Both the position numbers and the translations under genes were made by a program. A stretch of 64,000 bases of DNA, taken from NCBI GenBank assembly GCA_020633335.1, contig JACKDU010000004.1, forward strand, positions 124,001 through 188,000. The letters run 5' to 3'. Shown piece after piece: positions 50,630-59,607 of this stretch (positions within the stretch are counted from its first letter, which is position 1; every line of letters starts with the position of its first letter). Below the pieces are notes generated by a model. It saw only the letters and a list, made by a program, of their open reading frames with translations. It did not search any database and was not told the origin of the DNA. This stretch comes from Myxococcales bacterium (GTDB lineage: Bacteria > Myxococcota_A > Polyangia > Nannocystales > Nannocystaceae).

Positions 50630-53455
50630 ATGGGCGAGCTCCGCGGGCCCGGGTCGAGCGCAGACGGCGAGGACGAGTTCCCCACCCTGGCGGCGCCGGT
50701 GGTCGACGTCGGGACGCCGACCCCCTTCGGCAGCGCCCCGAGGGCGCCGCTCGGCGACCTGATCAAGGCGCGGATCGAGCGCGGCGGCGACGGCGGGCGG
50801 ATCGGCCGCTACCTCGTCCTCCGGACCCTCGGCGAGGGGGGGATGGGCACCGTCTTCGTCGCCTACGACGAGGAGCTCGACCGCAAGGTCGCGATCAAGC
50901 TCTTCCGCAGCGACGGCGCCGGCCCGAGCGAGCGCGCCTGGCTCCTCGGCGAGGCCAAGGCGATGGCCCGCCTCTCCCACCCCAACGTCGTCCAGATCTA
51001 CGACATCGGCGAGCTCGAGGGCCAGCTCTTCGTCGCCATGGAGCTCGTCCAGGGGATGACCCTTCGGACATGGCTCAAGGACAAGAAGCCGCCGCCGCGC
51101 TGGCGGGAGGTGATCGAGGTCTTCCTCCAGGCCGGCCGCGGCCTCGAGGCGGTCCACGCCGCCGGCCTCGTCCACCGCGACTTCAAGCCGCAGAACGTCC
51201 TGGTCGGCGAGGACGGCCGGGTCCGCGTCCTCGACTTCGGCCTCGCCCACGCCCGCCGGGGCCCCGGGCCGCTGCGGGCGACCGAGGGCGAGGCCAGCGG
51301 CGCGCTCAGCAGCGCGAGCCGGACCCAGGTCGGGACCCCCGCGTACATGTCGCCGGAGCAGCACGCCGGCGCCGAGGTCGACGCCCGCAGCGATCTCTTC
51401 TCCTTCTGCGTCGCCCTCCACGAGGCGCTCTACGGCGAGCGCCCCTTCGCCGGCGCCAACCCGCGGGCGATCGCCGCCGCCGTCCTCGCCGGCGAGCTCC
51501 GGCCGCCACCGGCGAATTCGCCGGTCCCCGCGCGGATCCGCCGGGCCGTCGCCCGCGGCCTCGAGATCGATCCGGCGCGCCGCTGGCCGTCGATGGGCGC
51601 GCTCCTGCGGGCGCTCGCCGACGACCCCTGGCGCCGACGCGGGCGCTGGCTGGTGATCGCCGGGCTCATCGCCGTCAGCGCGGCCCTGGTCGCCTCGCTC
51701 CTCCGCCAGCGCGAGCTCGCGGCCGAGCAGGAGGCGCAGGCCTGCGCCGGCGCCGGGGACGAGCTCGCGGCGACCTGGGGCGACGCCCAGCGGCGGGCGA
51801 TCGCCGAGGCGTTCACGGCGACCGCCCTCCCCTTCGCCGACGACACCCGCGCCCGGGTCGAGGCCGCCCTCGACGCCTACGGCGATCGCTGGAGCGCGGA
51901 GCGGCGCGGCGCCTGCGAGGCCCGCCGCCGCGACGAGCTCACCGACAACCTCTACGAGCGGACCCAGGCCTGCCTCGACGCCGCCCGCCGCGACCTCGGC
52001 GCGCTCACCCACGTCTACGCGGCCGCCGACCGGACCGTCGTCGAGAAGGCGATCAAGGCGCTGAGCGGGCTCCCTCGCCTCGAGCGCTGCAACGAGAGCG
52101 CGGCCCTCCTCGCCCAGGTGGCGCCGCCCGGCGATCCGGCGCTGGCGAGCGCCGTCGAGGCCGCCCGCGGCGAGCTCGCGGAGGCCCGCGCGGCCCTCTC
52201 CGCCGGCCAGATCGACGGCTGCGCCGATCGGGTCGCGCCCCTCCGCGACCGCGCCCGCGAGCTCGGCTACGCCCCTCTGGTCGCCGAGGTCGGCCTCGCC
52301 GAGGGCCACTGCCTCGAGGCCGCCGGCGACTACGAGGGCTCCGAGCGCGCGCTCTTCGACGCGCTCTTCGAGGCCGAGGGATCGGGGCACGAGGCGATCG
52401 CCGCCGAGCTGGCGATCCGGATCCCCTTCGTCGTCGGCTACCGCCGGGCCCGCTACGTCGAGGCCGAGCTCTGGCTCCGCCACGGCAAGGCGCTGATCCA
52501 CCGCCGCGGCGACCGCGACGACGAGCGCGGCCGCCTCCTCTCGGTCGAGGCGACCTTGAACCTCCTGCAGGGGCGCGCGCGCGAGGCCGCGGAGCTCTAC
52601 GACGAGGCCCTCGATCACATCACCCGCGGCTACGGCCCCCGCCACGTCGAGGTCGCCGCGGTCCTCAACAACCGCGGCGCGGCCTACAACGCGCTCGGCC
52701 GCCTCGACGAGCTCCAGGCGACGATCGAGGGCTCGCTCGCGCTCTACCGCGAGCTCCTCGGCGAGGGCCACCCCGACGTCGCGATCCTGATCTCCAACCT
52801 CGGCAACGTCCGCCTCCGGCGCGGCGATCCGGCGGCGGCGATCGCCGCCCACCGCGAGGCGCTCGCGCTCAAGGAGCGCCTCCTCGGGCCCGAGCACCCC
52901 GACCTCGCGCTCCTCGAGAGCAACCTCGCGTCGGCGATGATCCGCGCCGGCGACCTCGACGGGGCGCTCACCCACCTCGAGCGATCGGCGGCGATCCGCG
53001 AGCGCGCCCTCGGCCCCGACCACCCCGACCTCGCCAACGTCCTCGCCAACCTCGGCGACCTCCACAACCGCCGCGGCGAGCCGGCGCTGGCCCGACCCCT
53101 CCTCGAGCGCGCCCTGGCGATCCGCCTCGCCGCCCAGGAGGACGACCACCCGATGATCGGCGGCGTCCTCACCTTCCTCGGCCGCACCTCCATCCTCGAG
53201 GGCGATCCGGCGGGGGCGCTCCCTCACCTCGAACGCGCCCTCGAGATCCGCGAGCAGGGGCGCTCGCCGGCCGACGACGCCGCCGAGACCCGCTTCGTCC
53301 TCGCCCAGGCGCTCTGGCTCTTGGGACAGGATCGACCGCGCGCCCGGGCGCTCGCGGAGGCCGCCCGGAAGGGCTACGTCGACGCCGGGCCGCTCTTCGG
53401 GCCCGAGGTCGCGGCGGTCGATCGCTTCCTCGCCGAGGCCGGGGCGACGCCCTGA
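50630..53455 (+). CDS. Ser/Thr protein kinase with transmembrane segment and TPR domain
   Basis: This 941-residue protein has GAGGTAGG shortly before ATG 50630. The kinase domain (about 60-330) is complete: GEGGMG loop, AIKLF lysine, HRDFKPQN (His182), DFG (near 202) and SPE. A transmembrane segment (about 339-358, VIAGLIAVSAALVASLL) is followed by a helical part with two Cys and then TPR_12-type repeats with the signature LGPEHPDLA. It is a paralogue of the kinase at 16632 (same order of parts, same IDPARRWP block), so both probably report outside or inner-membrane states by phosphorylation. A palindrome copy is in the kinase domain. The gene upstream is divergent. Confidence 0.93.
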   Translation: MGELRGPGSSADGEDEFPTLAAPVVDVGTPTPFGSAPRAPLGDLIKARIERGGDGGRIGRYLVLRTLGEGGMGTVFVAYDEELDRKVAIKLFRSDGAGPSERAWLLGEAKAMARLSHPNVVQIYDIGELEGQLFVAMELVQGMTLRTWLKDKKPPPRWREVIEVFLQAGRGLEAVHAAGLVHRDFKPQNVLVGEDGRVRVLDFGLAHARRGPGPLRATEGEASGALSSASRTQVGTPAYMSPEQHAGAEVDARSDLFSFCVALHEALYGERPFAGANPRAIAAAVLAGELRPPPANSPVPARIRRAVARGLEIDPARRWPSMGALLRALADDPWRRRGRWLVIAGLIAVSAALVASLLRQRELAAEQEAQACAGAGDELAATWGDAQRRAIAEAFTATALPFADDTRARVEAALDAYGDRWSAERRGACEARRRDELTDNLYERTQACLDAARRDLGALTHVYAAADRTVVEKAIKALSGLPRLERCNESAALLAQVAPPGDPALASAVEAARGELAEARAALSAGQIDGCADRVAPLRDRARELGYAPLVAEVGLAEGHCLEAAGDYEGSERALFDALFEAEGSGHEAIAAELAIRIPFVVGYRRARYVEAELWLRHGKALIHRRGDRDDERGRLLSVEATLNLLQGRAREAAELYDEALDHITRGYGPRHVEVAAVLNNRGAAYNALGRLDELQATIEGSLALYRELLGEGHPDVAILISNLGNVRLRRGDPAAAIAAHREALALKERLLGPEHPDLALLESNLASAMIRAGDLDGALTHLERSAAIRERALGPDHPDLANVLANLGDLHNRRGEPALARPLLERALAIRLAAQEDDHPMIGGVLTFLGRTSILEGDPAGALPHLERALEIREQGRSPADDAAETRFVLAQALWLLGQDRPRARALAEAARKGYVDAGPLFGPEVAAVDRFLAEAGATP
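51055..51072. repeat. Dispersed palindrome copy 6 (TGACC-CTTC-GGACA)
   Basis: The core at 51057-51070 lies in the second kinase gene and codes for MTLRTW with CTT and ACA codons. One pair of the stem is a mismatch (A with C), but the core pattern holds. Confidence 0.5.
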
Positions 53456-53671
53456 GCGGCCCTCCGGCCGCCGGCCGCCCGCAGCTCGGACCCCCGGACC
53501 CGGCCAAACACGCGCGATTCCGCCCCAAGGGAGCGCGGATCGCCCCGCGTCGACCACGAGGCGGCCCCGGGGCGCCTACCCGTCGCGGCCCCTCGCTTGA
53601 CCACCCGCGGGGGATCGAGTACGCCGATTTGGTTGCTCAATCCTGACAATCCTCGCAAAGCTGAGCAGCGC

Positions 53672-56602
53672 GTGCAGACCCCGTCGTCGACCGCGAGGCG
53701 CTCGGCCCGTGGCTCGCTCACCGCGGTCGCCGCGATCGGGCTCGTCGCGCTCACCCTGCCGTCGACGGCCGCCGCCGTCACCCCGCCGCCGGCGCAGCGC
53801 GGCCCCACGGGGCTCGAGTTCAGCGCGGGCGCGTCGCCTCGCCACGCCCGCGAGCTCGCCGCGCGCCCGACCAGCGCGCCCGCGGCCGCGGCCCTCGGCC
53901 GCTTCCAGGCCGCCCACGGCCCGACGCTGAGCGAGTGGGATCCGGCGACCGGCGCGGCCGCCCTGCTGGTGCCGAAGGGCCGCGTGCTCGCCGGCGTCAC
54001 CCACGACCCCGAGCTCGCGCGCGCGAGCGCCGAGGCGATCCTCGCGGCCCACATCGATCTCCTCGCGCCGGGCTGCGACGCCGGCGACTTCACCCTGGTG
54101 AGCAACGATCTCCGCGGCGATCTGCGGACCCTCGGCTTCGCGCAGCGCCGCGGCGCCCACGCGGTGCTCGGCGGCCAGCTCTCGTTCCGCTTCAAGGGGG
54201 ACCACCTGACGGCGATCGCCTCGCAGGCGCTCCCCTGCCGCGAGCTCCCGAGCGCCGCCGCGACGATCGAGCCGGCGGTCGCGGCCGCGCGGGCGCGGGC
54301 CTGGATCGCCGAGGGCGGCGCGGCGACGACGACGCTCGTCGCCACCGACCCGGCCGCGATCCTCCCGCGGATCGGCGACACCAGCCTCCTCGGCGCCGAC
54401 CTGGTGGTCCCGGTGGAGGTCGCCACCACCGGACCGATTGGCCGCTGGCGGGTCTACGTCGACGCCCAGAGCGGCGCGCCGATCGCCCGCGAGAACCTCC
54501 TCCACTACGCCGTCCAGATCCTCTACGACGTCCCGCGCCGCGGCCCCCTCGGCGCCCGGATGAACGCGCCGGCCAACCGCGTCGACCTCGACCTCGGCGG
54601 CCAGACCCTGACCACCGACGCCGGCGGCTTCGCGGTCCTCGACGCCCCGACCGCGCTCTCGACCACCGTCCACGGCCCCTTCGCGCAGGTGCTCAACGAC
54701 GGCTTCGGCGGCCCGGCGAGCGACGCCTGGGTGCTCAGCCCGGGCGAGACGCTGGTCTGGAGCCTCGCCAACGTCGAGGAGAGCGACGCCCAGCTCAGCG
54801 CCTTCGTCCACACGATGCTGGTGAAGGACTACGTCCGCGCGATCGCCCCGGACCTCGCCTGGCTCGACAAGCAGATCCAGGTGACGGTGAACATCGCCGA
54901 CCTCTGCAACGCCTTCTCCGACGGCGACTCGATCAACTTCTTCGCCTCGGGGGGCGGCTGTGAGAACACCGCGCGCCTCGCCGACGTGATCTACCACGAG
55001 TTCGGCCACTCGGTGCACAACCAGGCGCTAATCCCGGGGGTCGGCGCCTTCCACCCCTCGCTCTCCGAGGGGATCTCCGACTACCTGAGCGCGACGATCA
55101 CCGGCGACTCCGGCCTCGGCCGCGGCTTCTTCCTCGACGACGAGCCGCTCCGCGAGCTCGACCCCGACGGCTTCGAGTGGCGCTGGCCCGAAGACCAGGG
55201 CGAGGTCCACGACGAGGGGCGGATCATCGGCGGCGCGCTCTGGGACCTCCGCAAGATCCTGCGGGCGAAGCTCGGCGCGGCCGAGGGGACCGCCCACACC
55301 GACTACCTGTGGTACGAGTCGATCCGTCGGGCGGTCGACATGCAGTCGATGTACATCGAGTCGCTGATCGCCGACGACAACGACGGCGACCTCGGCAACG
55401 GCACGCCGAACGCCTGCGAGATCGCCGCGGCCTACGGCGCCCACGGCCTCCGCTCGGTGTCGGCGGAGGTCACCGACGTCGCCCTCGAGGGCGCGGGCCA
55501 GAACGGCTACCCGGTCAAGGTCACCTCGAGCGGCCTCCTCGCCGGCTGCCCCGGCGGCGCGCCGCTCGGCGCGACCCTCACCTGGCAGCGCCGCGACAAC
55601 CCGGCGATCGGCGGCACCTCGCCGATGCTCCCCGACGGCGGCGGCGGCTTCGTCGCCCTGATCCCGCCGCAGGAGGACGGCCACGTGATCCAGTACCAGG
55701 TCGAGGTCGTGACCTCGGCGGGGTCATCACAGATCCTGCCGAGCAACCTCGCCGATCCCTGGTACGAGTTCTACGTCGGCCCGGTCGACCCGCTCTACTG
55801 CACCGACTTCGAGCGCGACCCCTTCCTCGAGGGCTGGGGCGTCAGCGGCTTCGCCTCCGACTTCGAGTGGGGGGTGGTGAACGGCGGCGGCCTCGACCCG
55901 AGCGCGGCGTTCTCCGGGAGCTTCGCGGTCGGCGACGACATCAGCGGCGACGGCGGCTACGACCCCCTCACCGACGCGACCCTCGCGTCGCCGCTGATCG
56001 GCACCGGCGGCTACGAGACCGTGCGCCTCCAGTACCGGCGCTGGCTGAGCGTCGAGGACGGCTTCTACGATCAGGCGACGATCTCGGCGAACGGCGCGCC
56101 CGTCTGGGCGAACTACGCGAGCCCCTGGGAGGACGCGAACACCCACCACGTCGACGGCGAGTGGCGCTTCCACGACGTCGACCTGAGCGCGGCCGCGGCC
56201 GCCGGCGCGATCTCGGTCGCCTTCTCGCTGCAGAGCGACGGCGGCCTCGAGATGGGCGGCTGGACGATCGACGACCTCTGCATCGTCGGGATCCCGGCGA
56301 TGGCCGCGGGGATCTGCGGCGACGGCGTGGTCGAGGGCAACGAGGCCTGCGACGACGGCAACAACCTCGGCGGCGACGGCTGCTCGGCGACCTGCGCGAT
56401 CGAGCCGAACGTCGGCGAGACCGAGACCGAGACGATGGGCTCCGCGACCGACACCGACACCGACTCGGCGACCGGCGGCGCGGGCCTCGACCTCACGGAT
56501 CGCGGCTGCGTCTGCGCCCTCACCCAGGACCCGACCCCCGCCCCCGCGGCCTGGCTCGCCCTCCTCGCGCTGATCGCCCGCCGCCGCCGCCGCGCCGGCT
56601 GA
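53672..56602 (+). CDS. Exported M36-like metalloprotease with DUF4215 repeat and MYXO-CTERM tail
   Basis: I use GTG 53672 (976 residues), which puts the signal peptide (SLTAVAAIGLVALTLPSTAAA) near the start; TTG 53597 is also open. The propeptide region contains the FTP-like pattern (LSFRFKGDHLTAI). The catalytic site is YHEFGHSVHN (His442, His446) with Glu466 in SEGISD, matching gluzincin peptidases of the M36/fungalysin type. A CARDB- or sandwich-like domain follows (EDGFYDQATISANG), then one DUF4215 repeat (882-910) and a C-terminal MYXO-CTERM tail (GCVCALTQDP, hydrophobic run, RRRRR). It is probably secreted and anchored at the cell surface, for protein digestion during predatory or saprophytic growth. 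Confidence 0.87.
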   Translation: MQTPSSTARRSARGSLTAVAAIGLVALTLPSTAAAVTPPPAQRGPTGLEFSAGASPRHARELAARPTSAPAAAALGRFQAAHGPTLSEWDPATGAAALLVPKGRVLAGVTHDPELARASAEAILAAHIDLLAPGCDAGDFTLVSNDLRGDLRTLGFAQRRGAHAVLGGQLSFRFKGDHLTAIASQALPCRELPSAAATIEPAVAAARARAWIAEGGAATTTLVATDPAAILPRIGDTSLLGADLVVPVEVATTGPIGRWRVYVDAQSGAPIARENLLHYAVQILYDVPRRGPLGARMNAPANRVDLDLGGQTLTTDAGGFAVLDAPTALSTTVHGPFAQVLNDGFGGPASDAWVLSPGETLVWSLANVEESDAQLSAFVHTMLVKDYVRAIAPDLAWLDKQIQVTVNIADLCNAFSDGDSINFFASGGGCENTARLADVIYHEFGHSVHNQALIPGVGAFHPSLSEGISDYLSATITGDSGLGRGFFLDDEPLRELDPDGFEWRWPEDQGEVHDEGRIIGGALWDLRKILRAKLGAAEGTAHTDYLWYESIRRAVDMQSMYIESLIADDNDGDLGNGTPNACEIAAAYGAHGLRSVSAEVTDVALEGAGQNGYPVKVTSSGLLAGCPGGAPLGATLTWQRRDNPAIGGTSPMLPDGGGGFVALIPPQEDGHVIQYQVEVVTSAGSSQILPSNLADPWYEFYVGPVDPLYCTDFERDPFLEGWGVSGFASDFEWGVVNGGGLDPSAAFSGSFAVGDDISGDGGYDPLTDATLASPLIGTGGYETVRLQYRRWLSVEDGFYDQATISANGAPVWANYASPWEDANTHHVDGEWRFHDVDLSAAAAAGAISVAFSLQSDGGLEMGGWTIDDLCIVGIPAMAAGICGDGVVEGNEACDDGNNLGGDGCSATCAIEPNVGETETETMGSATDTDTDSATGGAGLDLTDRGCVCALTQDPTPAPAAWLALLALIARRRRRAG

Positions 56603-56718
56603 CCTCACACGCCCGCCACCGCGCCGACGCACCGGCTGACCTCAGGCGCCCGCCACCGCGCCGGCTGACCTCACGCGCCCGCCACCGCGCCGGCTGACCT
56701 CACGCGCCCGCCACCGCG
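56595..56718. repeat. Tandem repeat derived from the 3' end of the protease gene
   Basis: There are four head-to-tail copies of a 29-base unit beginning CCGGCTGACCTC (56595, 56632, 56661, 56690; the first spacing is 37). The first copy includes the stop codon of the metalloprotease, so the array looks like amplification of the gene end. It is non-coding after the stop. Confidence 0.85.
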
Positions 56719-57069
56719 CCGCTTCATCGCGCCAGCCCACGCACCCCGGCTCCGCACCGAGTCCGAGGGCGCCACCCGACCTTTCAGCGCCCGCATGCGG
56801 CCCCCCGCGACCCAGGGCGAAGTCCCGGCGCGCTGCCGAGCGGGGTCCAGGGGCCCTCGAGAGCGAGTCGCGCAGGGCGTTCGTCGACGAAGTCGACGGA
56901 CGACCGAGCACCTGTGTGAGCGACGAGGGCCCCTGGACCCCCGCGCCCGCTCCAGCCTCCGAACCCCCGCCCCAAGCCCCCCACAGCCTCCGACCCCCCG
57001 AATTCCCCCACGAACAACTTTTTCCGCCCCCCAGGGAACCCGGCTCCCCCGCCCCCGTGATACTCGCCT
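56603..57069. other. 467-base region with repeats and a probable ECF promoter
   Basis: This region holds the tandem array, an 18-bp perfect inverted repeat (56842-56859 and 56924-56941, 64-base spacer with the palindrome TTCGTCGACGAA), a C-rich stretch and an ECF-type promoter for the sigma gene. The longer open frames here are Pro/Arg-rich and lack codon bias, so I call no gene. Confidence 0.6.
57035..57061 (+). promoter_or_regulatory. Probable autoregulated ECF promoter
   Basis: The -35 GGAACC (57035-57040) and -10 CGTGAT (57056-57061) are 15 bases apart, as in ECF promoters. The predicted transcript start, 5-8 bases past the -10, falls at or just before the GTG start codon at 57070. The mRNA would then be nearly leaderless; no ribosome site is visible. 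Confidence 0.5.
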
Positions 57070-57675
57070 GTGAACGCCGCCGTGCCCCTCGGCTCAACCC
57101 CGCGCCGCCCGCCGCCGCCCGAGCTCGACGAGATGACCCTCGTCCGCGCCCAGCGCGGCGACGCCCGGGCCCGCCGCGCCCTGGTCGAGCGCTACCAGCG
57201 ACCGGTCTTCGCGCTCCTCGGCCGCATGCTCCATGGCCAGCGCCGCGACCTGATCGAGGACGTCGCCCAGGACACCTTCCTCCGGGTCTTCAAGGCGCTC
57301 GCCACCTACGATCGCCAGGGCCCCGCCCGCCTCTCGACCTGGATCCTGACGATCGCCAGCCGCCGGGCGATCGACGAGCTCCGCCGCCGCCCCCTCGCCC
57401 ACGCGCCGATCGAAGATGTCCCTGAGGTCAGCTCACCTACGAGCGCCGACGCCCTCGCCGAGCGCCAGATGCTCGCCCGCCTCCTCCGCGAGGCGATCGC
57501 CGATCTCAGCCCCGAGCACCGCGCGGCCTTCCTCCTCCGCGAGTACCACGAGATGACCTACGAGGAGATCGCAGAGCAGCTCAACCTCGACCTCGGGACC
57601 GTCAAGTCCCGGCTCAGCCGCGCCCGCGCGGCCCTTCGTCGCGCCCTCGCGGAGACCTACCATGACCACCGATAA
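57070..57675 (+). CDS. ECF RNA polymerase sigma factor
   Basis: This 201-residue group 4 sigma factor starts at GTG. Region 2 is ALVERYQRPVFALLGRMLHG, then IEDVAQDTFLRVFKALATYD. Region 4 is IADLSPEHRAAFLLREYHEM, then TYEEIAEQLNLDLGTVKSRL, with the usual EIAEQLN...GTVKSRL helix-turn-helix. The following anti-sigma gene starts inside its last codons (14-base overlap), which couples translation. A palindrome copy is at 57417-57430. The likely promoter GGAACC-N15-CGTGAT suggests that the sigma factor reads its own gene. Its targets cannot be found from this window. Confidence 0.93.
   Translation: MNAAVPLGSTPRRPPPPELDEMTLVRAQRGDARARRALVERYQRPVFALLGRMLHGQRRDLIEDVAQDTFLRVFKALATYDRQGPARLSTWILTIASRRAIDELRRRPLAHAPIEDVPEVSSPTSADALAERQMLARLLREAIADLSPEHRAAFLLREYHEMTYEEIAEQLNLDLGTVKSRLSRARAALRRALAETYHDHR
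57415..57432. repeat. Dispersed palindrome copy 7 (TGTCC-CTGA-GGTCA)
   Basis: The core at 57417-57430 lies between the region 2 and region 4 coding parts of the sigma gene. The linker around it uses GAA, GAT, CCT and TCA codons, unlike the rest of the gene. Confidence 0.5.
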
Positions 57676-59521
57676 CCTCGACAAGCTGACCGAAGAGGCA
57701 TACGACGCCTGGGAGATCGCCGATCCTCCCGAGGGCTTCGCCGATCGCGTCCTCGCCGAGCTCGCCGCCGTCGAGGCCCCGCCGCCGCCGATCGCCGCCG
57801 GCGCGGGCGTCGGCGCGGGCGCGCCGCGGAGCGGCTGGCCCTTCCGCCTCCGCGGCCTCCTGGTCGGCGCCGCGATCGCGACGATCGCGGCCGCCGGGGC
57901 GACGCTCGCCGCCCGCTGGATCGGCGGCGCCGAGACCAGGGACCCGGCGATCCACCTCTCGCCCGAGGGCGGCGGCTCGGCGAACATCGGGATCACCCCG
58001 AGCGCCCGCCCGGAGAGCGCGGACGACGAGGTCCGCCCGCTGGCGCCCGAGCTCGGCCTCAAGATCGACGAGCACATCAGCGGCTACGGCCGCCGCTACG
58101 GCGAGGTCTTCGCCTTCCACGGGACGATCGTCGTCGCCCAGGGCGACGAGGTGCTGGTCCGCCGGAGCTACGGCGAGGCCGTGCGCCGCGGCGACGCCGG
58201 CGGGCCGATCCCCCACCGCGCCGATCAGCGCTTCCGCCTCGGCACCCTGAGCCAGCAGATCACCGCGTCGGCGGTCCTCCTCCTGGTCGAGCGCGGCCTC
58301 CTCGGCCTCGACGATCCGATCCGCAAGCACCTCCCGGGCTACCCGGAGGTCGGCGACCGGATCACGATCCGCCACCTCCTCAGCCACACCTCGGGGATCC
58401 CGAGCTTCACCGACGACCCGCTCTTCGACGGCTGGAGGGGCCAGCCCCACACGACCTCGGAGCTCCTCGACCGCTTCAAGGAGCTGCCGCTCGAGTTCCA
58501 GCCGGGCGCCGACTTCGACCCGAGCAACTCGGGCTACGCGGTCCTCGGCGCGGTGATCGAGGCGGTGAGCGGGGTCTCCCACGGCGAGTACATCCGCCGC
58601 GAGATCTTCGAGCCGCTCGGGATGACCCGGAGCAGCGTCGGCGAGCCGAGCGGCGGGGCGATGGTGATCCCCGGCTACCTCTTCGACGAGGACGAGGCGC
58701 TGAACGCCGCGAAGTCGGCGCGGGTCGACCTGACGGCCTTCGGGGCCGCTGGCGACGTCGTCACCACCGCCGACGATCTCACCCGCTGGGCGAGCGCCCT
58801 CTTCGGCGGCGAGCTCCTCCGGCCGGAGACCGTCGAGCTCATGCTCACGCCGGTGACCGAGGACGGCTACGCGCTCGGCTGGATCCTCGGCGACGCCAAC
58901 GGCCAGCGGATCGCCGAGCACCCCGGCGGCTCCGAGGGGGTCAACGCGGCGATCCGCTACTACCGCAGCGACCACGCGCTGGTCGTCGCCGTCGCCAACA
59001 ACGACGTGATCGACTGCCGCGAGATGGTCGAGAAGGTCGGCGACCTCGCCCACGGTCGGCCCGCGGCCTGGCCCCTCGAGTACGAGGAGGTCACGCCGGA
59101 CGCCGCCCGCTTCCCGCTCTACGTCGGCGAGTACGCCCTCAGCGACGAGAGCCGCGAGTCCCTCGCCCGCTACTTCGAGGCCGAGGAGATCGATCGCCTG
59201 GCGACCGCCCAGGTGCTCGTCGACGGCGGCCGCCTCTTCTTCTGGGTCCCGGGCCACGGGACCAAGTGGATGCACGCGCGCGGCGGCGACTCCTACTTCT
59301 TCAAGGACGCCTCGCGGACGACCGCGACCTTCCAGCTCGAGCTCCGCGCCGACGAGCACGTCGTCAACCCGGGCGCCTTCCGCCAGGGCGGCGAGCGGCC
59401 GGGCGGGGCAGTCGACCTCGGGCCGGCGAGCGCGCTCATCCTCCACCAGGGCGCCCTCGACATCGTCCTCGAGCGGCGCGCGGGGAGCGACGCGGAGCCC
59501 CTCGTGCTCCCGTCGCCCTGA
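57662..59521 (+). CDS. Anti-sigma candidate with transmembrane segment and inactive beta-lactamase-like domain
   Basis: This 619-residue protein overlaps the sigma gene. Residues 1-40 (EEAYDAWEIADPPEGFADRV) resemble myxobacterial anti-sigma N-termini; a transmembrane segment lies at about 66-85. The outer part (about 130-470) has the serine beta-lactamase/class C esterase fold: FRLGTLSQQITASAVLLL, HLLSHTSGIPSF, SNSGYAVLG, GMTRSS and HPGGSEG. The catalytic residues are replaced: the SxxK Ser and Lys are Thr195 and Gln198, and the YxN Tyr is Pro287. A C-terminal sandwich follows (about 480-600). It is probably a sensor that binds a wall fragment or beta-lactam-like ligand without hydrolysing it. 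The sensing role is inference. Confidence 0.85.
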   Translation: MTTDNLDKLTEEAYDAWEIADPPEGFADRVLAELAAVEAPPPPIAAGAGVGAGAPRSGWPFRLRGLLVGAAIATIAAAGATLAARWIGGAETRDPAIHLSPEGGGSANIGITPSARPESADDEVRPLAPELGLKIDEHISGYGRRYGEVFAFHGTIVVAQGDEVLVRRSYGEAVRRGDAGGPIPHRADQRFRLGTLSQQITASAVLLLVERGLLGLDDPIRKHLPGYPEVGDRITIRHLLSHTSGIPSFTDDPLFDGWRGQPHTTSELLDRFKELPLEFQPGADFDPSNSGYAVLGAVIEAVSGVSHGEYIRREIFEPLGMTRSSVGEPSGGAMVIPGYLFDEDEALNAAKSARVDLTAFGAAGDVVTTADDLTRWASALFGGELLRPETVELMLTPVTEDGYALGWILGDANGQRIAEHPGGSEGVNAAIRYYRSDHALVVAVANNDVIDCREMVEKVGDLAHGRPAAWPLEYEEVTPDAARFPLYVGEYALSDESRESLARYFEAEEIDRLATAQVLVDGGRLFFWVPGHGTKWMHARGGDSYFFKDASRTTATFQLELRADEHVVNPGAFRQGGERPGGAVDLGPASALILHQGALDIVLERRAGSDAEPLVLPSP

Positions 59522-59607
59522 GCCCTACCCCGCGAGCGCGGCCCGCGGCAGAGACCGCCCGCGGGGCGTGTCCCCGGTCGGCGGGGCCTGATACGCTCAT
59601 CCCCGCG

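Noticed and set aside
56780..57073. Pro/Arg-rich open frames between the protease and sigma genes
   Set aside because: No codon bias; they read through inverted repeats and a C-rich tract.
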